Shown here: in pieces, positions 50,387-63,294 of the stretch
Position numbering within the stretch: position 1 is the first letter of the stretch
Layout: each line of letters starts with the position of its first letter
From: Metopolophium dirhodum
Lineage: Eukaryota > Arthropoda > Insecta > Hemiptera > Aphididae
Length of the DNA: 64,000 nt
NCBI RefSeq assembly: GCF_019925205.1
Contig: NC_083561.1
Location: 5,207,217-5,271,216 of the forward strand
Reading direction: 5' to 3'
Made by a program: the position numbers and the translations under genes
The notes under the pieces: model-generated
Databases searched by the model: none
Told to the model about the DNA's origin: nothing
The model's input: the letters and a program-made list of their open reading frames with translations, nothing else

Positions 50387-50666
50387 TTTATTATTAATTT
50401 TTTTTTTTTTTTTATTGGGTAACCCGCGGCAACATAGGCCATTGGGTGTGGGGGAGGGCATTGTAGGTTTTTAAATTGGGTAGGTTGGTACACGTGTGTG
50501 TTGTGTTTTGGCAGAATTTCTAATGGGGCACCCGTAGGTTTCTGCCATGCCCCGGGTGGGGGGATGGCGGCACTTCTTCTCCGGACACTGTGACTTGCCC
50601 GAAGAAAAATGCCGCCCGCGGCCGAGGTATCGAACTCGGCCACTCCGTCCCCCTTTATTATTAATT
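50387..50666 (-). mobile_element. tRNA-derived SINE, copy lacking the tRNA middle
   Basis: Minus-strand element at 50400-50653, flanked by a perfect 13-bp duplication TTTATTATTAATT (50387-50399 and 50654-50666). The body and tail match the copy at 19.4 kb closely. The head lacks about 35 bases between two CCGAG words, so the A box is truncated and the anticodon part is gone, while the B-box-like TTCGATACC remains. Confidence 0.88.
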
Positions 50667-50879
50667 ATTCGTTAGACATTACTTAAATTGTAAAATTGAA
50701 AAATACTAAAGTTCTTATTAAATAAACTAAAATCCTAAAATCACTCTCGTCAGCTAGGTTCTTTAAATTATAATTCAAAGATTTTTATTTTAAAGTAAAT
50801 TATTTAATAAATATAAAATATAATACATGCATCGTTTTTATAAATAAAAATATTCTCTTCTTCTTTTTATTATTATCCT

Positions 50880-51240
50880 CCTTCTTCTACGCCCTTTTCT
50901 CACCAAAAATATTGAATCGGCCATCCTTGGCTTACACCTCCACAGGGCTCTATTCCCAACCACTCTTTTACAAACACCACCTATTTGCATATCTTTACCT
51001 ATTCTGTTTATCCACTTCTTCTTCGGTCTTTCTCTCTTTCATTCTACATTTCCACAGTTAATCTCAACGGCATCCTCTATTGTCACACAAAATACCTGAC
51101 ACTTCTCTCCACTTCATCCAACCACATATAATTCAGACTTCATTTATATTTTCCTCCGTGTACTTTCATTGCTTTTTCCAACTTGTTCCAACTTTTCTCT
51201 TGTTCATTATCCTTCCGGTACACCACCACTGTAAGCCATC
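50880..51240 (-). pseudogene. RTE-like LINE reverse transcriptase C-terminus, decayed
   Basis: Minus-strand translation gives WREVSGILCD (51082-51111) in one frame and RPKKKWINRIGKDMQIGG followed by NRALWRCKPRMADSI in another (about 50900-51030). These are typical C-terminal blocks of RTE-type non-LTR retrotransposon proteins. The blocks are much closer together than in an intact protein and lie in different frames, so the copy has lost internal sequence and is dead. The segment is less AT-rich than its flanks. Confidence 0.7.
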
Positions 51241-52329
51241 TATGCTGTGTTGATAAATTTTTTCTAGGAATTATTTTACAATATTAATTGCACCTATTTA
51301 ACTCTATCGTCTTCACATAAAACAATCAATTTGAGACAAAAATCATTCTACATGTGAAGCTTATACGCCTACATCATTTAACAACTTACTCTTCGGAATT
51401 AATTTTAAAATAATTATTACTCAATCGCTTTCCCTTGTAACCCCAACCCCCTTTCTTTTCATCTACATGTACATTGTACACTAACTACCTACTCAATTCG
51501 ACATACTAGTCTTACCCGAGTAATATATCTTATACAACTTCCCAATTTCCTTTGATTTCTCTTCCTTCTACTTAGTTTTCTGTACACAACAATAATATTC
51601 ACCCTTCTTCTATCCAATACTATAACATACTCTAACAGTCTAACATAATTTATATAAACTTAAGCCCCCCCTAAAAATTAGAAAATAGGCAATATTATAC
51701 TTAAGTATAGATTACATAATTGTGTATTGATAATTTTTTTTATTATTATTCAGTACCTATAAAAAATTACTATTTATAATAGGTACTTAATGGTTTATTA
51801 AATGTGAACACTATATATGATATTCATTTTTTTAAGATAACATGCCGCGATTACCGACCAATACACGATGTCACAATATACAATTTCAAATAATATTATA
51901 TTTTAATTGTGTTTATATAATTATTGTACATTTGTAATTTGTACCTATTGTATCATTCTATCAATACAATAAATATTATATAGGGGAAACCTGGGTAAGA
52001 TGTAAATTGGGACAATTTCATTTTGTCCATACTTGTATTTTGTAATAATAAATACTTTTCTGGTATTTTTATCTCAAATATCCCTCATTAAATATTCTTT
52101 CTACCCTATTTTAAACACATTCAACAAAAAGTGTAATAGATTAATAAAATAAAATAAAATATATTGTTGTTTTTTTTCTTAAAATATTGATTTTTAATTT
52201 TACAGGCTAATTTATTTAGTCATTGTTTTGCTGGTGATTCGACTAATTTTAATTAACTCAACATTTATTTTAAACATTATTATTATTATTAATTATAAAT
52301 AGTATAGGTCGTTACCATTATTATACGCG
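51241..52329. other. AT-rich spacer downstream of cycle
   Basis: Contains a C- and T-rich part (51240-51660), possibly more of the LINE relic, and the probable 3' untranslated region of cycle. No gene seen. Confidence 0.5.
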
Positions 52330-55300
52330 TTACGGCAGAGGCCATGGTAACCCGGAAAAATCAACAGGTCCACCTAGTCCGGCATCGGCTTCCAAGAGAC
52401 TCATAATGACAGCCATAGCGGCTTCGTCGTTAGTTCCCAAATTAGATAACTGTTGTGGGGACGATGTCATTATTTCACCGAGCATGTTCTCCGAGTCATC
52501 TGGAATCAAAAGTATGTGGATTTTACTAAAATTCGAAAGTGGAGTGCGGTTAAAGTTTGAATACTATTGGTATTGGTCGAGTTCAACAGATTCACGCTGT
52601 CCTGAATCGCGGTGTACGACGAATCTGTATCGCCACTGCCACCGTCGCCACCACTACTCGACAACGTGCCTGGTTCGTTGAGCATCGCCAGCGGTGAACT
52701 CAGAAACTGTAAACGGTCATTGTTGGACTCCTGGAAACAGTGGACACTTATAAAAATGTTATAATTAATAAAAAAAACTCTCTCACATACGACGTACTAC
52801 GCCTAAGTGCCTAACTTTTATTGAACAAGTTTTATTATTTTCTACATTTTGTGTCTTCGGAAATTTCAAGTCTGAAATACGCCGTCTGGCTACTGGTTTG
52901 TTTAAATTGTAATAATTAGATTAATCCCTTTATTATACTTAAAATGCCAATTATTAAAATATACATATAACATCGGTGTTTCCGAGTATATTTTAAATTA
53001 CAACAAAATATAAATAGTACATTTGTGAATATTGAGAGTAACTATTATTTGTATAATGTATTCTATATTTAGTGTGAATCAGTGACGTAGACATGATTTC
53101 TGAAAGGGGGGATCAAAAAAGAGAATGACATAACTAAATGGAGAGGAAATTGGAAAATCCCCCACCCTCTCAAAACTTTTTACTTAAATAGTAAAATATT
53201 TAGCAATAAGGAATATAATATATATAAATAAGGAATATAAATAAAGAATTGAATATAATTTGAATTGATTCAAAATTCATATCAAACACAATATGGAAGA
53301 TTATCCACGTCCTCCCTTGTATACGCCACTGGTGTGAATAAACATTTTAAGCAATGTTAAATTCTTTCACATGTAATCCAACCTTTTCATATTAAATATT
53401 TAATGTAAATGTATGATTATGTACGTAATTAGAATTAAACTGCTGCACAGTTTTGAAGTTCTAACTGTTTGTCGTTTAAGTAAATTTAATTGTAGGTATC
53501 GTCTTAAATGTCTAGTACTGCAAAAAACAATTTGGTTTCAGTCTAATAACTCAAGCGTAATTCCACAAACCTAAAATCGCCATAACTTCATATTTAAGTC
53601 CCTCCCTCAAATAATATTGCATTATTATTTTTGTTGAATACAAATAATTACAAAAAGGTATAAAACTATTTTTAAACTTCGATGAATACTAACTTTTTCT
53701 ATTGTATCCTTTAGAGAGTTTGGAGGAGAACTGTCGGTATCACACATTGCCTTTTTTACATCTAAAGTCGTATCAACAATGTGTCTTCCGATTTTATTTG
53801 CTTCTATATGTGAAGTAATCAAGTTTTGTATTTCTCTATTACCTAGCTGCTGTTGGTTTTTCGACAATTGCTGATCTGTAAAACCATCATAGTTGTTTTG
53901 AGATTGTCCTTGTGAAGAACATTCTGATTTGTTGCTGCTATCAGGTTTGAAATCTGTCCTAAAAATACAAAATCAGCGTTAAATTTAAAATCAACATTAA
54001 ATTTATATTAACAGTTGATACCTAGTCAAAATGTTATTAGCAACAATAAATTCTATATCTTTGGTCCAAGGATTTCGAAAACTTTTCCACGAACTCCGTA
54101 AGCTTACAAATGTTTTGTTTTTAGCCCGGAATTTATAAATCTATAGTAAATAAATATTTTTTTAATTTTTGAAATTCAAAACCTTAGAAATTAACTTTTG
54201 CATGCATTTACCTCAGTATCTTTTGGCTTACACTCTTGCAGTGTTGCTTTATGGACATCTACAAGTCTAGCAATATCATCTTGATGAAAGTATTCATACA
54301 TGCTAGTACCTAATAATTCTTGAGGTAAAAAACCAACAATATATGTCACCCTGTAACAGTATCGAGTGCTTAAGCATACAATAAAAGTTGACCATAGTTA
54401 ATTATGCACGGTTTACCTTTGATCCACGGACAGAAATTTTCCATCAATTGTGTGTTTTGAGGTAAAACATGGTGGTTTTACTATGTCCGATAAAAGTGAA
54501 GAAGAAGCCAAATTGTTAATAATTCTACCAACGGCTACCAGACACGATGTATTGTTTGGAGATCCAGAATCCCCTCCAACACCATTACCATCATTATCTT
54601 CGTCTAATCCCAAACTCTTCCCAGATACATCCTCACATTCATTTATCTGTGTCCAGGGTTTTAAGTAACCAGTACACTGGATTACATTATATCGTCTATC
54701 TAAAGATAAAGACACTATTGTTCAAAAGTATCTAATTAGGTACACTTTGTTAAAAAAAACTGGTATTTTCAATAATCAAATCATAATTTTGTTATTAATT
54801 CAAACTATGGTACCGATCCTTATTACTATTTTACCTACTATTGAATACACAGTGATAAAATATATAACGTATTTTTATACCTGATTGAGTGTACTTTGAT
54901 CCTGTAGTCGTGTCTGCTTCTTCTTTTATATCATATACTTTACACTTCATTCGACAAAAGAATGATCTCCTAGCTCCACTACACATTTTTGACAATGTAT
55001 TCATCATTTCAGCACGGACCGGTAACATTGCTGTTGCAAAAATAATTACCGCCTGTTATGCCTATAATATTTATATTAACATCAAATAAAATAACAGCAT
55101 TTAAACTTACTATTTGCATTGATATATTTATCTCTAGGGCCAAAGTCTGAACAGGAAAGTTGTTCCTTTACTTTAGCTACATCTTTAGGATGGATATAAT
55201 CGAAAACATTATTTCCAACCAAGTCCTCCTGTATTATACAACAGTTAATATTAAAGTTATATGACATTTTTAACTGTTTCATATTTAAAATTGCATACTT

Positions 55301-58300
55301 ACCGGCATATAATTCAGAACCTGAGTCACGGATTTCGATATATAAAGTATCTTCCCATGATCACAACTTACAGCGAGAACAAAACCTTCAGCGGCCTGAA
55401 ATATATTGGTATTGAAATGTTTTAACTTAAGTATTAAACTATAGACGGTACGGTCTACACTCTACCCACGTTGTACAAATTTAGCACTATTGGAAGTAAT
55501 TAAAAAAAAAAATTATTTCCAATGTTTTAAAAAAAAATATTATTTGGAAAATATTAGTAAAACTATTAATATTTTTTTTTATATAGTTTTGATCAGAGGT
55601 GGACAGGTCCTGTGCCTACTATCCTGTAGGATAATCATACAAATGTGCCGACTTAAGGTTGATGTAAATACTAGACTGGGGCAAATTCCCCAGTTTCCCC
55701 CCTACCTCAAATTACGCCACTGAGTACCTATAACTTATATACTAAACTAATATTTTTAAGTAGGTACCTATATAAATAAAACTAATATTTAAATTATAAC
55801 CTTAAATTATAACTCGTATTATAACAACTTATAAGGAATCTGGAACCTTGTATTAAATTGTTAAGCTGTATGGCCCACCGACAAAATTATTTTATCAATA
55901 TTTATAGAAAAAAATTTCAAATGTCTATAAATAGTTCAAAAAGAGAAATAATATTTTAAACATTATACCATGTACATTTAGTGATATTTTCAAGTATCTA
56001 TGGTTACTTGTTTTTGAATTACAACAAAATAAGAAAATCGTCCCATTAGAAATCAATAGTTAACGGTTGAATGTCCAATGTCGTAAAAATGTGATATATA
56101 AGAACGCTCATAAGAAAATATTGTGACTTCCGTCGAACTATTTTTATTTGTAAAGGTAGAAAAACTTATGGGGAATCTTGTAGGTATATTACAGGAGATA
56201 GCGATTAAAACGAGACTATTTTCAGTAACCACCGGACAAAAATCGTCCCGTTTGAATATTTTTGGGGAACAAATGGTCATCCTAAAACTTCTAATAAGTA
56301 AACTTACGTGTGTGATTAAAGTTTTCAAATCTTGATCAGATAAAAATGAAGGCTTATAATGACCTTCGGTGTATGAATTAACTGTGCTTCGAATTGTCTT
56401 CATATGTTGCACGGCCATCCTGAGTACAGACAGTTTATCTAACTTTCGTGGCATAGTATGACACATTGGTATCATACTAGCTAGCTCGGTAATATAAGAG
56501 TTCATCTTATCTCTTCTACGTTTCTCAATCTCACTGTGATTATGTCTACAATGAAGAAATATATATGCAAATTAACTGTTCATTTATAAACTAATGTACT
56601 TAAATCATATGTTGTCAATATACTCTATAAATTAACATTACCTACTTATTGTATAAGCTAATTCTAATTTTTTAGCATAAGCAATATTTTTTGAAATGAA
56701 CATATTATATTTATTTGTATTTACAGTTTGTAGACTTCACAATACAATACGATATGTGATCACTGAAAAAATTAAAACAAATTGACAAAATATACTGAAA
56801 GACAGAAGAGTAGTGAATTTTATAATACGAATATACTTCTATAAAATAATGATGTGAAAGACGTGATAACTGATAGGTGATCTTTAAATTCCAATGTAAT
56901 GATGACTGTGCGTCTGTGCCACAAACATATTTAGACAAAATCAAAAAAGCACCGATCATTGTAAAACAGATAGTCTACCTACTTGAAAATTCTTATTTAA
57001 AATGTAATTCGCATAACTTTATGAAAGAAAAATCCCAGGCATAATATTTTTAAGTGAAATTTACACATTACTTTTTGTTATTGTCATTTCGAACAGACCT
57101 TGAATCATCATTGTTGTCATCATCAAAATCGCTACCACTATATAAACATAAAAAAACAAAAACAAATAACTTTGTATCAATAATTTAAAAAAAAATGTAT
57201 TAATTAAAATCAAAATTTACTTTAGTTTAAATAGTAGGTACCTTAGATTTGTAGAAAAATATAATTAATACACTAATAATGTTCCGATAACCAAAACGTT
57301 TCTTTTTAATTACTTTTCTTATTTTTTTAAGCATAGTAAGTACTTAGATTAATGTTTACAATCACTAAATATAAATCCCATAGGTACTTAAAAATTAAAT
57401 CTGTTCTTCACATTAATTAAATTTGAAATAAATATAATTGTTTTAAAAATTATTTTAGATTAAATCAAATTTTTATAATAATTTATCAAAAAAATATACG
57501 TCTTTTGTAGGTACAATTTCCAATTAATAAAACAATATTATTAAAAAATGTTATCAATTATTTTATTTTAAATGAACGAATTTCGAATAATATAATTATT
57601 TTTAAGCCAATTCTTCAATTTGGATAACCTAGTTTATTTTAACTGATCTAGTGATATGTATCAATATAATATATTGTAATGCATAACACAAATTAAAAGT
57701 TCTTACTTAATAATGATGATATTAATTTTATACCATTAATTTTTATTCAAATTAATAACTACGCAGTATCAACAAATCAGTAGTTTATATATCAGTAACC
57801 ACAGTAAATGTATACAAATAAGCTCATTGCTCACGTATACAATGTGCCTATGAAAGCAGGTTGGTATAATAAGTACCACTTGTATTTGAAATATATACAA
57901 CTATTTTATTTTATAATTATTTATGAAACTAATTCGCGTAACACAAATAGTATAAATTTACATTTTTTTAAATTCATGTTTAGTTTAAATACTGGTTTTA
58001 TAACATTTAATGAAACAAATCCAATAAATTTAAAATTTAATGACGTTTTCAACGATTTAAAATTTTTTTAACAATTAAATATTAATGAAATATTGTATAG
58101 TTACAGAATAATGGATTAATTAAAGTTTAAAATCACATTAAAAGTTATATAATATGTTAATACTTTATATATGAACATTGAAAGATCATTTTGTCTTTTA
58201 AGGGGGTGAATATTTATATACATTATCAGTACTTACTGTGTAGATGCTTTCCTTTTGTTTTTGTAATGTTCATCTCCACTCAAATCCATACTTAGGTCTG

Positions 58301-58570
58301 CCGTAGATGAAGCCAGTCGGGTACTGTTTTGCATGTTGTATGAACTTCTAAAAATGTTATATTATTTTTCTTTTTAAATTATTTACAAAACATTGATTTT
58401 TAGTGATATTTAACTACTTACTCCTTAATATTTTCAGATACAGGTTGTAAATCATAATAAACAAGCTGTTCCATGGGACTGTCATGACTCAGGTTATCGA
58501 AATTCATTAAATCACTATGATCGTGTAACAGATTATTACAATAAGAAGCAAAATCCGAATTTCTAGCCAT
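52330..58570 (-). CDS. cyc: Circadian bHLH-PAS factor cycle/BMAL1, complete
   Basis: Partner of CLOCK that binds E-boxes and drives period/timeless-type genes in the nucleus. Thirteen phase-consistent exons: 58422-58570, 58237-58347, 57072-57137, 56308-56545, 55303-55395, 55111-55228, 54881-55030, 54417-54699, 54212-54350, 54022-54140, 53694-53958, 52565-52730, 52330-52499; 688 residues. A basic NKRK is near residue 80. The bHLH spans about 110-165 (HNHSEIEKRRRDKM, MPRKLDKLSVLRMAVQHMK). PAS-A follows from 189 (AAEGFVLAVSCDHGKILYIS, FDYIHPKDVAKVKEQLS, GARRSFFCRMKCKVYD). PAS-B includes TYIVGFLPQELLGTSMYEYF and SWKSFRNPWTKDIEFIVANN. The C-terminus ends SLLEADAGLGGPVDFSGLPW plus PLP, the vertebrate-type BMAL1 activation region missing from Drosophila CYC. 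Confidence 0.97.
53072..53339. mobile_element. hAT-type MITE with 8-bp target duplication
   Basis: Element 53080-53331 (252 bp) starts CAGTGACGTAGA and ends TATACGCCACTG, 10 of 12 bases inverted. It is flanked by GTGTGAAT at 53072-53079 and 53332-53339. An 8-bp duplication with CAGTG ends fits the hAT superfamily. No coding frame; it lies in intron 11 of cycle. Confidence 0.88.
55850..56110 (+). repeat. GAGCGGAG-family segment in a cycle intron
   Basis: Parallels 48.89-49.17 kb word by word: CCTTGTATT, ATTTATAGAAAA, AGTTCAAAA, TTTTCAAGTATCTATGG, TTGAATTACA, AAAATAA, ATTAGAAATC. Located between the bHLH exon and the first PAS exon; no donor or acceptor inside is used in the model. Confidence 0.6.
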
Positions 58571-58679
58571 TTTATGACTAGTTAAATTTTGTCAGTAACT
58601 AAGGTTTTACGAAATAAGTGCAACGTACAACTGACACTTGTAAGTATCAGATCCAATAGTCCTAAAGATTCTCTTATGC

Positions 58680-58800
58680 GAGATATTCTAGGGGGTGGTT
58701 TTGCGCGACGTGATCGAGCCTTACCATTGGCCGACGACAAGCGTTTACGTCATTTGTTAGCACGATTTCAACTGTACATATATATATACCAGAAACCAAT
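58680..58800 (-). promoter_or_regulatory. Possible proximal promoter of cycle
   Basis: Upstream of the cycle ATG (58568-58570) there is a GC-richer patch. Plus-strand positions: GGGGGTGG (GC-box-like) at 58691, CCATTGG (inverted CCAAT box) at 58724, TTACGTCA (CRE/D-box-like) at 58745 and an alternating TA run at 58775-58788. The order does not fit one simple promoter, so individual motifs are tentative. Confidence 0.35.
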
Positions 58801-59394
58801 GAAGGAAAAAATATTAGGAACCATTTGAATAATGTTGTAGATTGTAATCTATGCGATGCATTAAAACAGTCACTCAGCTATAATATTCTATACGGTCTAT
58901 TATAGTAAGGCATATTACAATAATTATGATAAACTTATGAACAATTATTGCTGTATAATGTTTTATTTTATTTGTACTTTGAAAGTTTTAAATTCTTTAA
59001 AATACTTGGTGTTAACAATTATGAAAATATGATTTTTCCAAAATATATTTTTATCCAACTTTCAAATTAAGAATTAATTTATATTTATAAATGTTCAAAC
59101 ATTTTTGTATAAAAAATTATAAGTGTACATTTTTTATAAATGCATAATATTATTATAAGTACATATTTTTAATAATACAATTAGGTTTCGTAAAAAATTA
59201 GGTAAATTGACAAATATATCAAATACAAATAAAATAAATATACATATTAATATTAAATATTAGAAATGGTTCTTAATAGAAATAAAGCGCTCGAATAAAA
59301 CTTTATTTTTATGCTTACAATCTACCTATATCTATACAAGGATGTAATATTACATAACTCAATATTATATTTATGTTTAAACAATTGATCGTAC

Positions 59395-59436
59395 CGTGAA
59401 TAATGTCTTTTTCTCGGCTTCATTTTAGATCCTTTC
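59395..59436 (-). CDS. cyc: Possible alternative first coding exon of cycle
   Basis: A minus-strand 42-base interval with a TTTCAG acceptor and GTACGA donor contains an ATG (59421-59423) encoding MKPRKRHYS and ends in phase 2. The main first exon of cycle also ends in phase 2, so this exon could splice to the second exon (58237-58347) in frame and replace the acidic N-terminus with a basic one. Vertebrate BMAL1 has N-terminal isoforms (family knowledge). No transcript evidence. Confidence 0.35.
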
Positions 59437-61980
59437 CTGAAATATTATACAAAATTAATATTATTTATTTGTTATTGTTTCATGTAAATGATACATTGAT
59501 ACTTGAAATTGAGGTAACAGTGTAACACCTTTATAAGTTTTTGTAAAATTCGAATATTAAATCCGTTTTTAACTTGCCCTAGAGGAAATTAATAATGTCC
59601 ACCCTTTTTGTCTGAACCAGAGATTGCTGCCCTTCTATTGTTACGCACACGGAGGGAAAAATACAAAACCTTAACAGTATATACGTCACTGACATAATAT
59701 TTGTTTTTAAATATTCAGACGTAACGGATATCTACTTAACCAAATAATTATAATGTACAGCGGGAGGTATACCTGTCAAATGCATCCTGGAAACATATTT
59801 TCTTACATAGAATTACAAAAAATGTATTACTATACTATTTAATAAATAATCAACGATCTCTATACATGCAATTTTATAGATATTTATTCTCCAATAAATA
59901 TATTATTGAATATTCACCCTTCACAAATTATAATGTATTAAATTAAATATAACAGCACATATTAAATTAGTAAATTCAATCGAAAGAGAAAGTATTTCTT
60001 ATAAAATATTAATTCATCATTAGTAGAACCGCTCAACTACAGTAATTTTATTATTTATTTGATACAATAATATGCAACAGTTAGTAAGTTGATGCATGTA
60101 AATACGTATAAATTATTACTATCATACCTATTGACTATTATTAGAGTTGTAAGTATCGAAACAATGATGAATTTGGTATAATAAAAATGAAATAAGGAAG
60201 GTATACTATAGGTATATATGTAAAAAAAAAAAATTCAAATTTTCATATTTTGTATTTTTATACGAAAGTAATTTTAATCACGAACATCAACTGTCATACT
60301 ATTTAATAATTACATTGTAGTTATTACAATATTGTTTTTACGAGTATGTTTTGTAGTATTATGTTTCTTCAGGAACTATTACTGCTTATATTTTGCAATC
60401 CATTACTTAACTACCTGTTGGCTATTATGATTATCAATAAATGCTAATTTAGGTAGGTACTCCAATACATAACTATACGTCCAGACAATATTACTTCACT
60501 GCCTACCTGTCTATACTTTAAAACGTTAACAGTTATTTGAATACTGAATAGAAATATCTATGCCAATGTGGTACGCACTATCCTACGACATATAGTTAAC
60601 AGTATAAGTTATTTATCCAGGTATGTTTTAAATATACAGAACGCAGGTATATAAAATGAATTTTACTCAAAATAAAAACGAACGGGATTCGTAGGTAAAT
60701 TACAATTCGTTGAAAGTCGTGGTTTCTGGTAAGATAATATGACATTTATTTAGACATAATAACAAATATAATAATATGATAATAGGTACGATATTATGGA
60801 CCTGTACAGTTTAATATACCTATTAATACAACATCGATCAGGGCGATAATAGAAAATATTAATATTATGCAACCACCACCCAGGCTCGGATTGGTCCTGC
60901 AAACTACCGAGTACCGGGAAAATATCAGTTGAACAAAATCTATACAAAAACGTAATTATGTAATGATATGGATTATAACTACATTATGTAAGTAGCTAAA
61001 TATAAATAAAAGCTATATCACGGAATAATTGTACACGAATACGCCATACACACACATTTAGAACAAAACCTGAGAGAGAAATATAAATTATAATACAATT
61101 TATAAATAGTTAGGTTAGGTAGATTATTTTAATATGTAATAAGTTTTACCGAATCTGTAATCAATTTTCTAGATTTAGTAAAAAAAAAATGTATATTATT
61201 TTGTTTAGCAAAGTGATCAGTGGAAAATAATTAGATCACAAATCTTTTTGCTATCTGCTTTGTCATAAATTTGAATTTAATCAATATACCTAATATTGAG
61301 ACGTTTGATTTATTTTTCTTATTATTGAACCATTAAGTTACATTTTGAGATCAATATAATCTCACGTATCCGTTTTATATACATAATTTGTAACTTATAT
61401 AAGTCATAACATCATATTACACTATTACAGTGCTTATGCTTATGCACGTTAATAGTTCCGTGAAAGTGGGATATTTTTTAAATTAATTAACTAATTAATC
61501 TTACACTAGTTACATGGCCATGTCAAGAAAACTTTTTTTTAAACATTTCATGGGAGCCGGGGGGGTTGACACGGAGGATTGTGATAGGGTGGGGAGGGGG
61601 CTCACCAAAAAACCCACCTTGTACACGTTCTCTGCATATAATGCATGCGTACATAGCTGCATATAATAATTTGGTAAGTACTCGTCCCTTTAACATATTA
61701 TAATATAAATATATGTGTATTTATCTATTTATATATTATATTTTATGTAAATATTGGCATAGGTACTCGTAGTTGGACAGAAACGGGTAAATCATTTAGC
61801 ACATAAAACAGGTGTGACAGAGTAGGTACTGTTTTTTTTTGTGTGTTAAAGGCCCTCCCACATTCCCGTCTTGGACGAATTAATAATATAACCCGAGTCC
61901 TGTACTGCACCTACACCACACTCGTATAGTATAGGTAAATATTATTATTTATTATGTGCAAAACGTTCACGAATATACGG
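59437..61980. other. AT-rich DNA upstream of cycle, no gene seen
   Basis: Short chance frames only. A GT-rich, G-rich patch near 61551-61600 and repeated TAGGTA words stand out; no RNA gene was recognised. Confidence 0.5.
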
Positions 61981-61987
61981 GTAATAG

Positions 61988-62590
61988 ATGTTATTAGGTG
62001 TTAATACGCACAATGATAAAAGTGTAATAGAATACATTAATGGCAACGAAAAAGCCGATCAAAAAGCATCCAAATCGGCCACCACTCAGTCACACTCCAA
62101 TCCTATACATTATCACATATTCACATATTCACATATTATGTGGACAAAAAGAAACAATTACATCAAGTTCTTAATCTAAGATTGAAAAAAACCAAAAAAA
62201 CAAAACTATGTTCAATAAAAGGCAGCATTCAAACCCAGTAAAACCCAGCTCTAAAAAAGAAAGACGAAATTATTATAAATCTCCTTCGAATGGGGCACAA
62301 TTTCTCAACACATTAAAATAATACACCCACAATGGCCATATGCTATTCATGTGGATTGGGGAGTTTATCTTATGATTAATCATATTATAATAACAGAATG
62401 TCGAAAATATGAGTATATGGTTATGAGACTCAAACACCGCATAGGTACCTGATACCACAATAGGGGAAGCAGCAGTACAACCAGATCTACTATCAATACT
62501 ACTATCAATTATAATATAAACATTAGACAACATCAACAAACAAAGTAAAACAAAATTACACAACTTAATTTAAGTTAAGCATAAATTGTA
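61988..62590 (+). pseudogene. Jockey/I-type LINE 3' end, decayed
   Basis: The frame at about 62030-62100 gives NGNEKADQKASKSATTQSHS, matching the GNEKAD block near the end of LINE-encoded RNase H. Farther on, in broken frames, come EIIINLLRMGHNFSTH (about 62265-62310) and a stretch with CYSCG and ITECRKYEYMVMRLKHR (about 62340-62440), which resemble the terminal RxGH...C..C blocks of Jockey/I-clade ORF2. Stops and frame changes show it is non-functional. The 5' part is absent. Confidence 0.6.
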
Positions 62591-63032
62591 AATAATATAG
62601 AATATAATGTATTAATAAGGTAATAATGTTTTAATAGCATTGATATATTATTGTTCCAAAACAGGTAACGAACATTGTTATTATTTTTTCTTGTAAAAGA
62701 AACCTTTGAAACCTGAAATTGTTAAAACATAATATTGCATGACACCTCGGTCCACAAGTAGGATAGATCGGACTCTTAGACCCTTAACCAATATAACAAG
62801 AACTAGGCCTATAACGTGGTCATTGCCATTTTTGAAACAACGACTAACGTTTTGTCATTTTATATGAAACTTTAAAAAATGTCAAGTCACGGCTGTTTAA
62901 GTGTTTTAATATTTCAACCTCAAATAAATAAATTTCATAAGGAAATACAAATCATACAAAAATACTTAGTATTAATTATTTTTATTTTGAATTAATATAT
63001 TCAATTTAAGGGGTTCTGAGGATGTTGATGGA

Positions 63033-63047
63033 CCCCCCCCCCCCCCC
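63033..63047. repeat. 15-base C homopolymer
   Basis: A run of 15 C in AT-rich DNA, followed by CCTTCGGGCC-type sequence. Likely inside a degenerate repeat and prone to length errors. Confidence 0.9.
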
Positions 63048-63294
63048 AAATACCTTCGGGCCATTGGCCCTATACATGAATAGTGAATAGTGATCCCGGA
63101 AACCCGGAACAGAGCTCAAGTTAAAACGTTAATATTGATATTATTTTTGGCTACTACCAAACTACTCTGTGTTCCTACTCTTATGGTTGTGTGTATATTA
63201 GGTACATGCGAATAAATGACGCTACTCACCAATTTATAATTATATAAGTATATTATATATTATATTATACATCAACAATAATAGGTATAAACGT

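Noticed and set aside
52406..52681. A 91-codon plus-strand frame
   Set aside because: Antisense shadow of the last two cycle exons.
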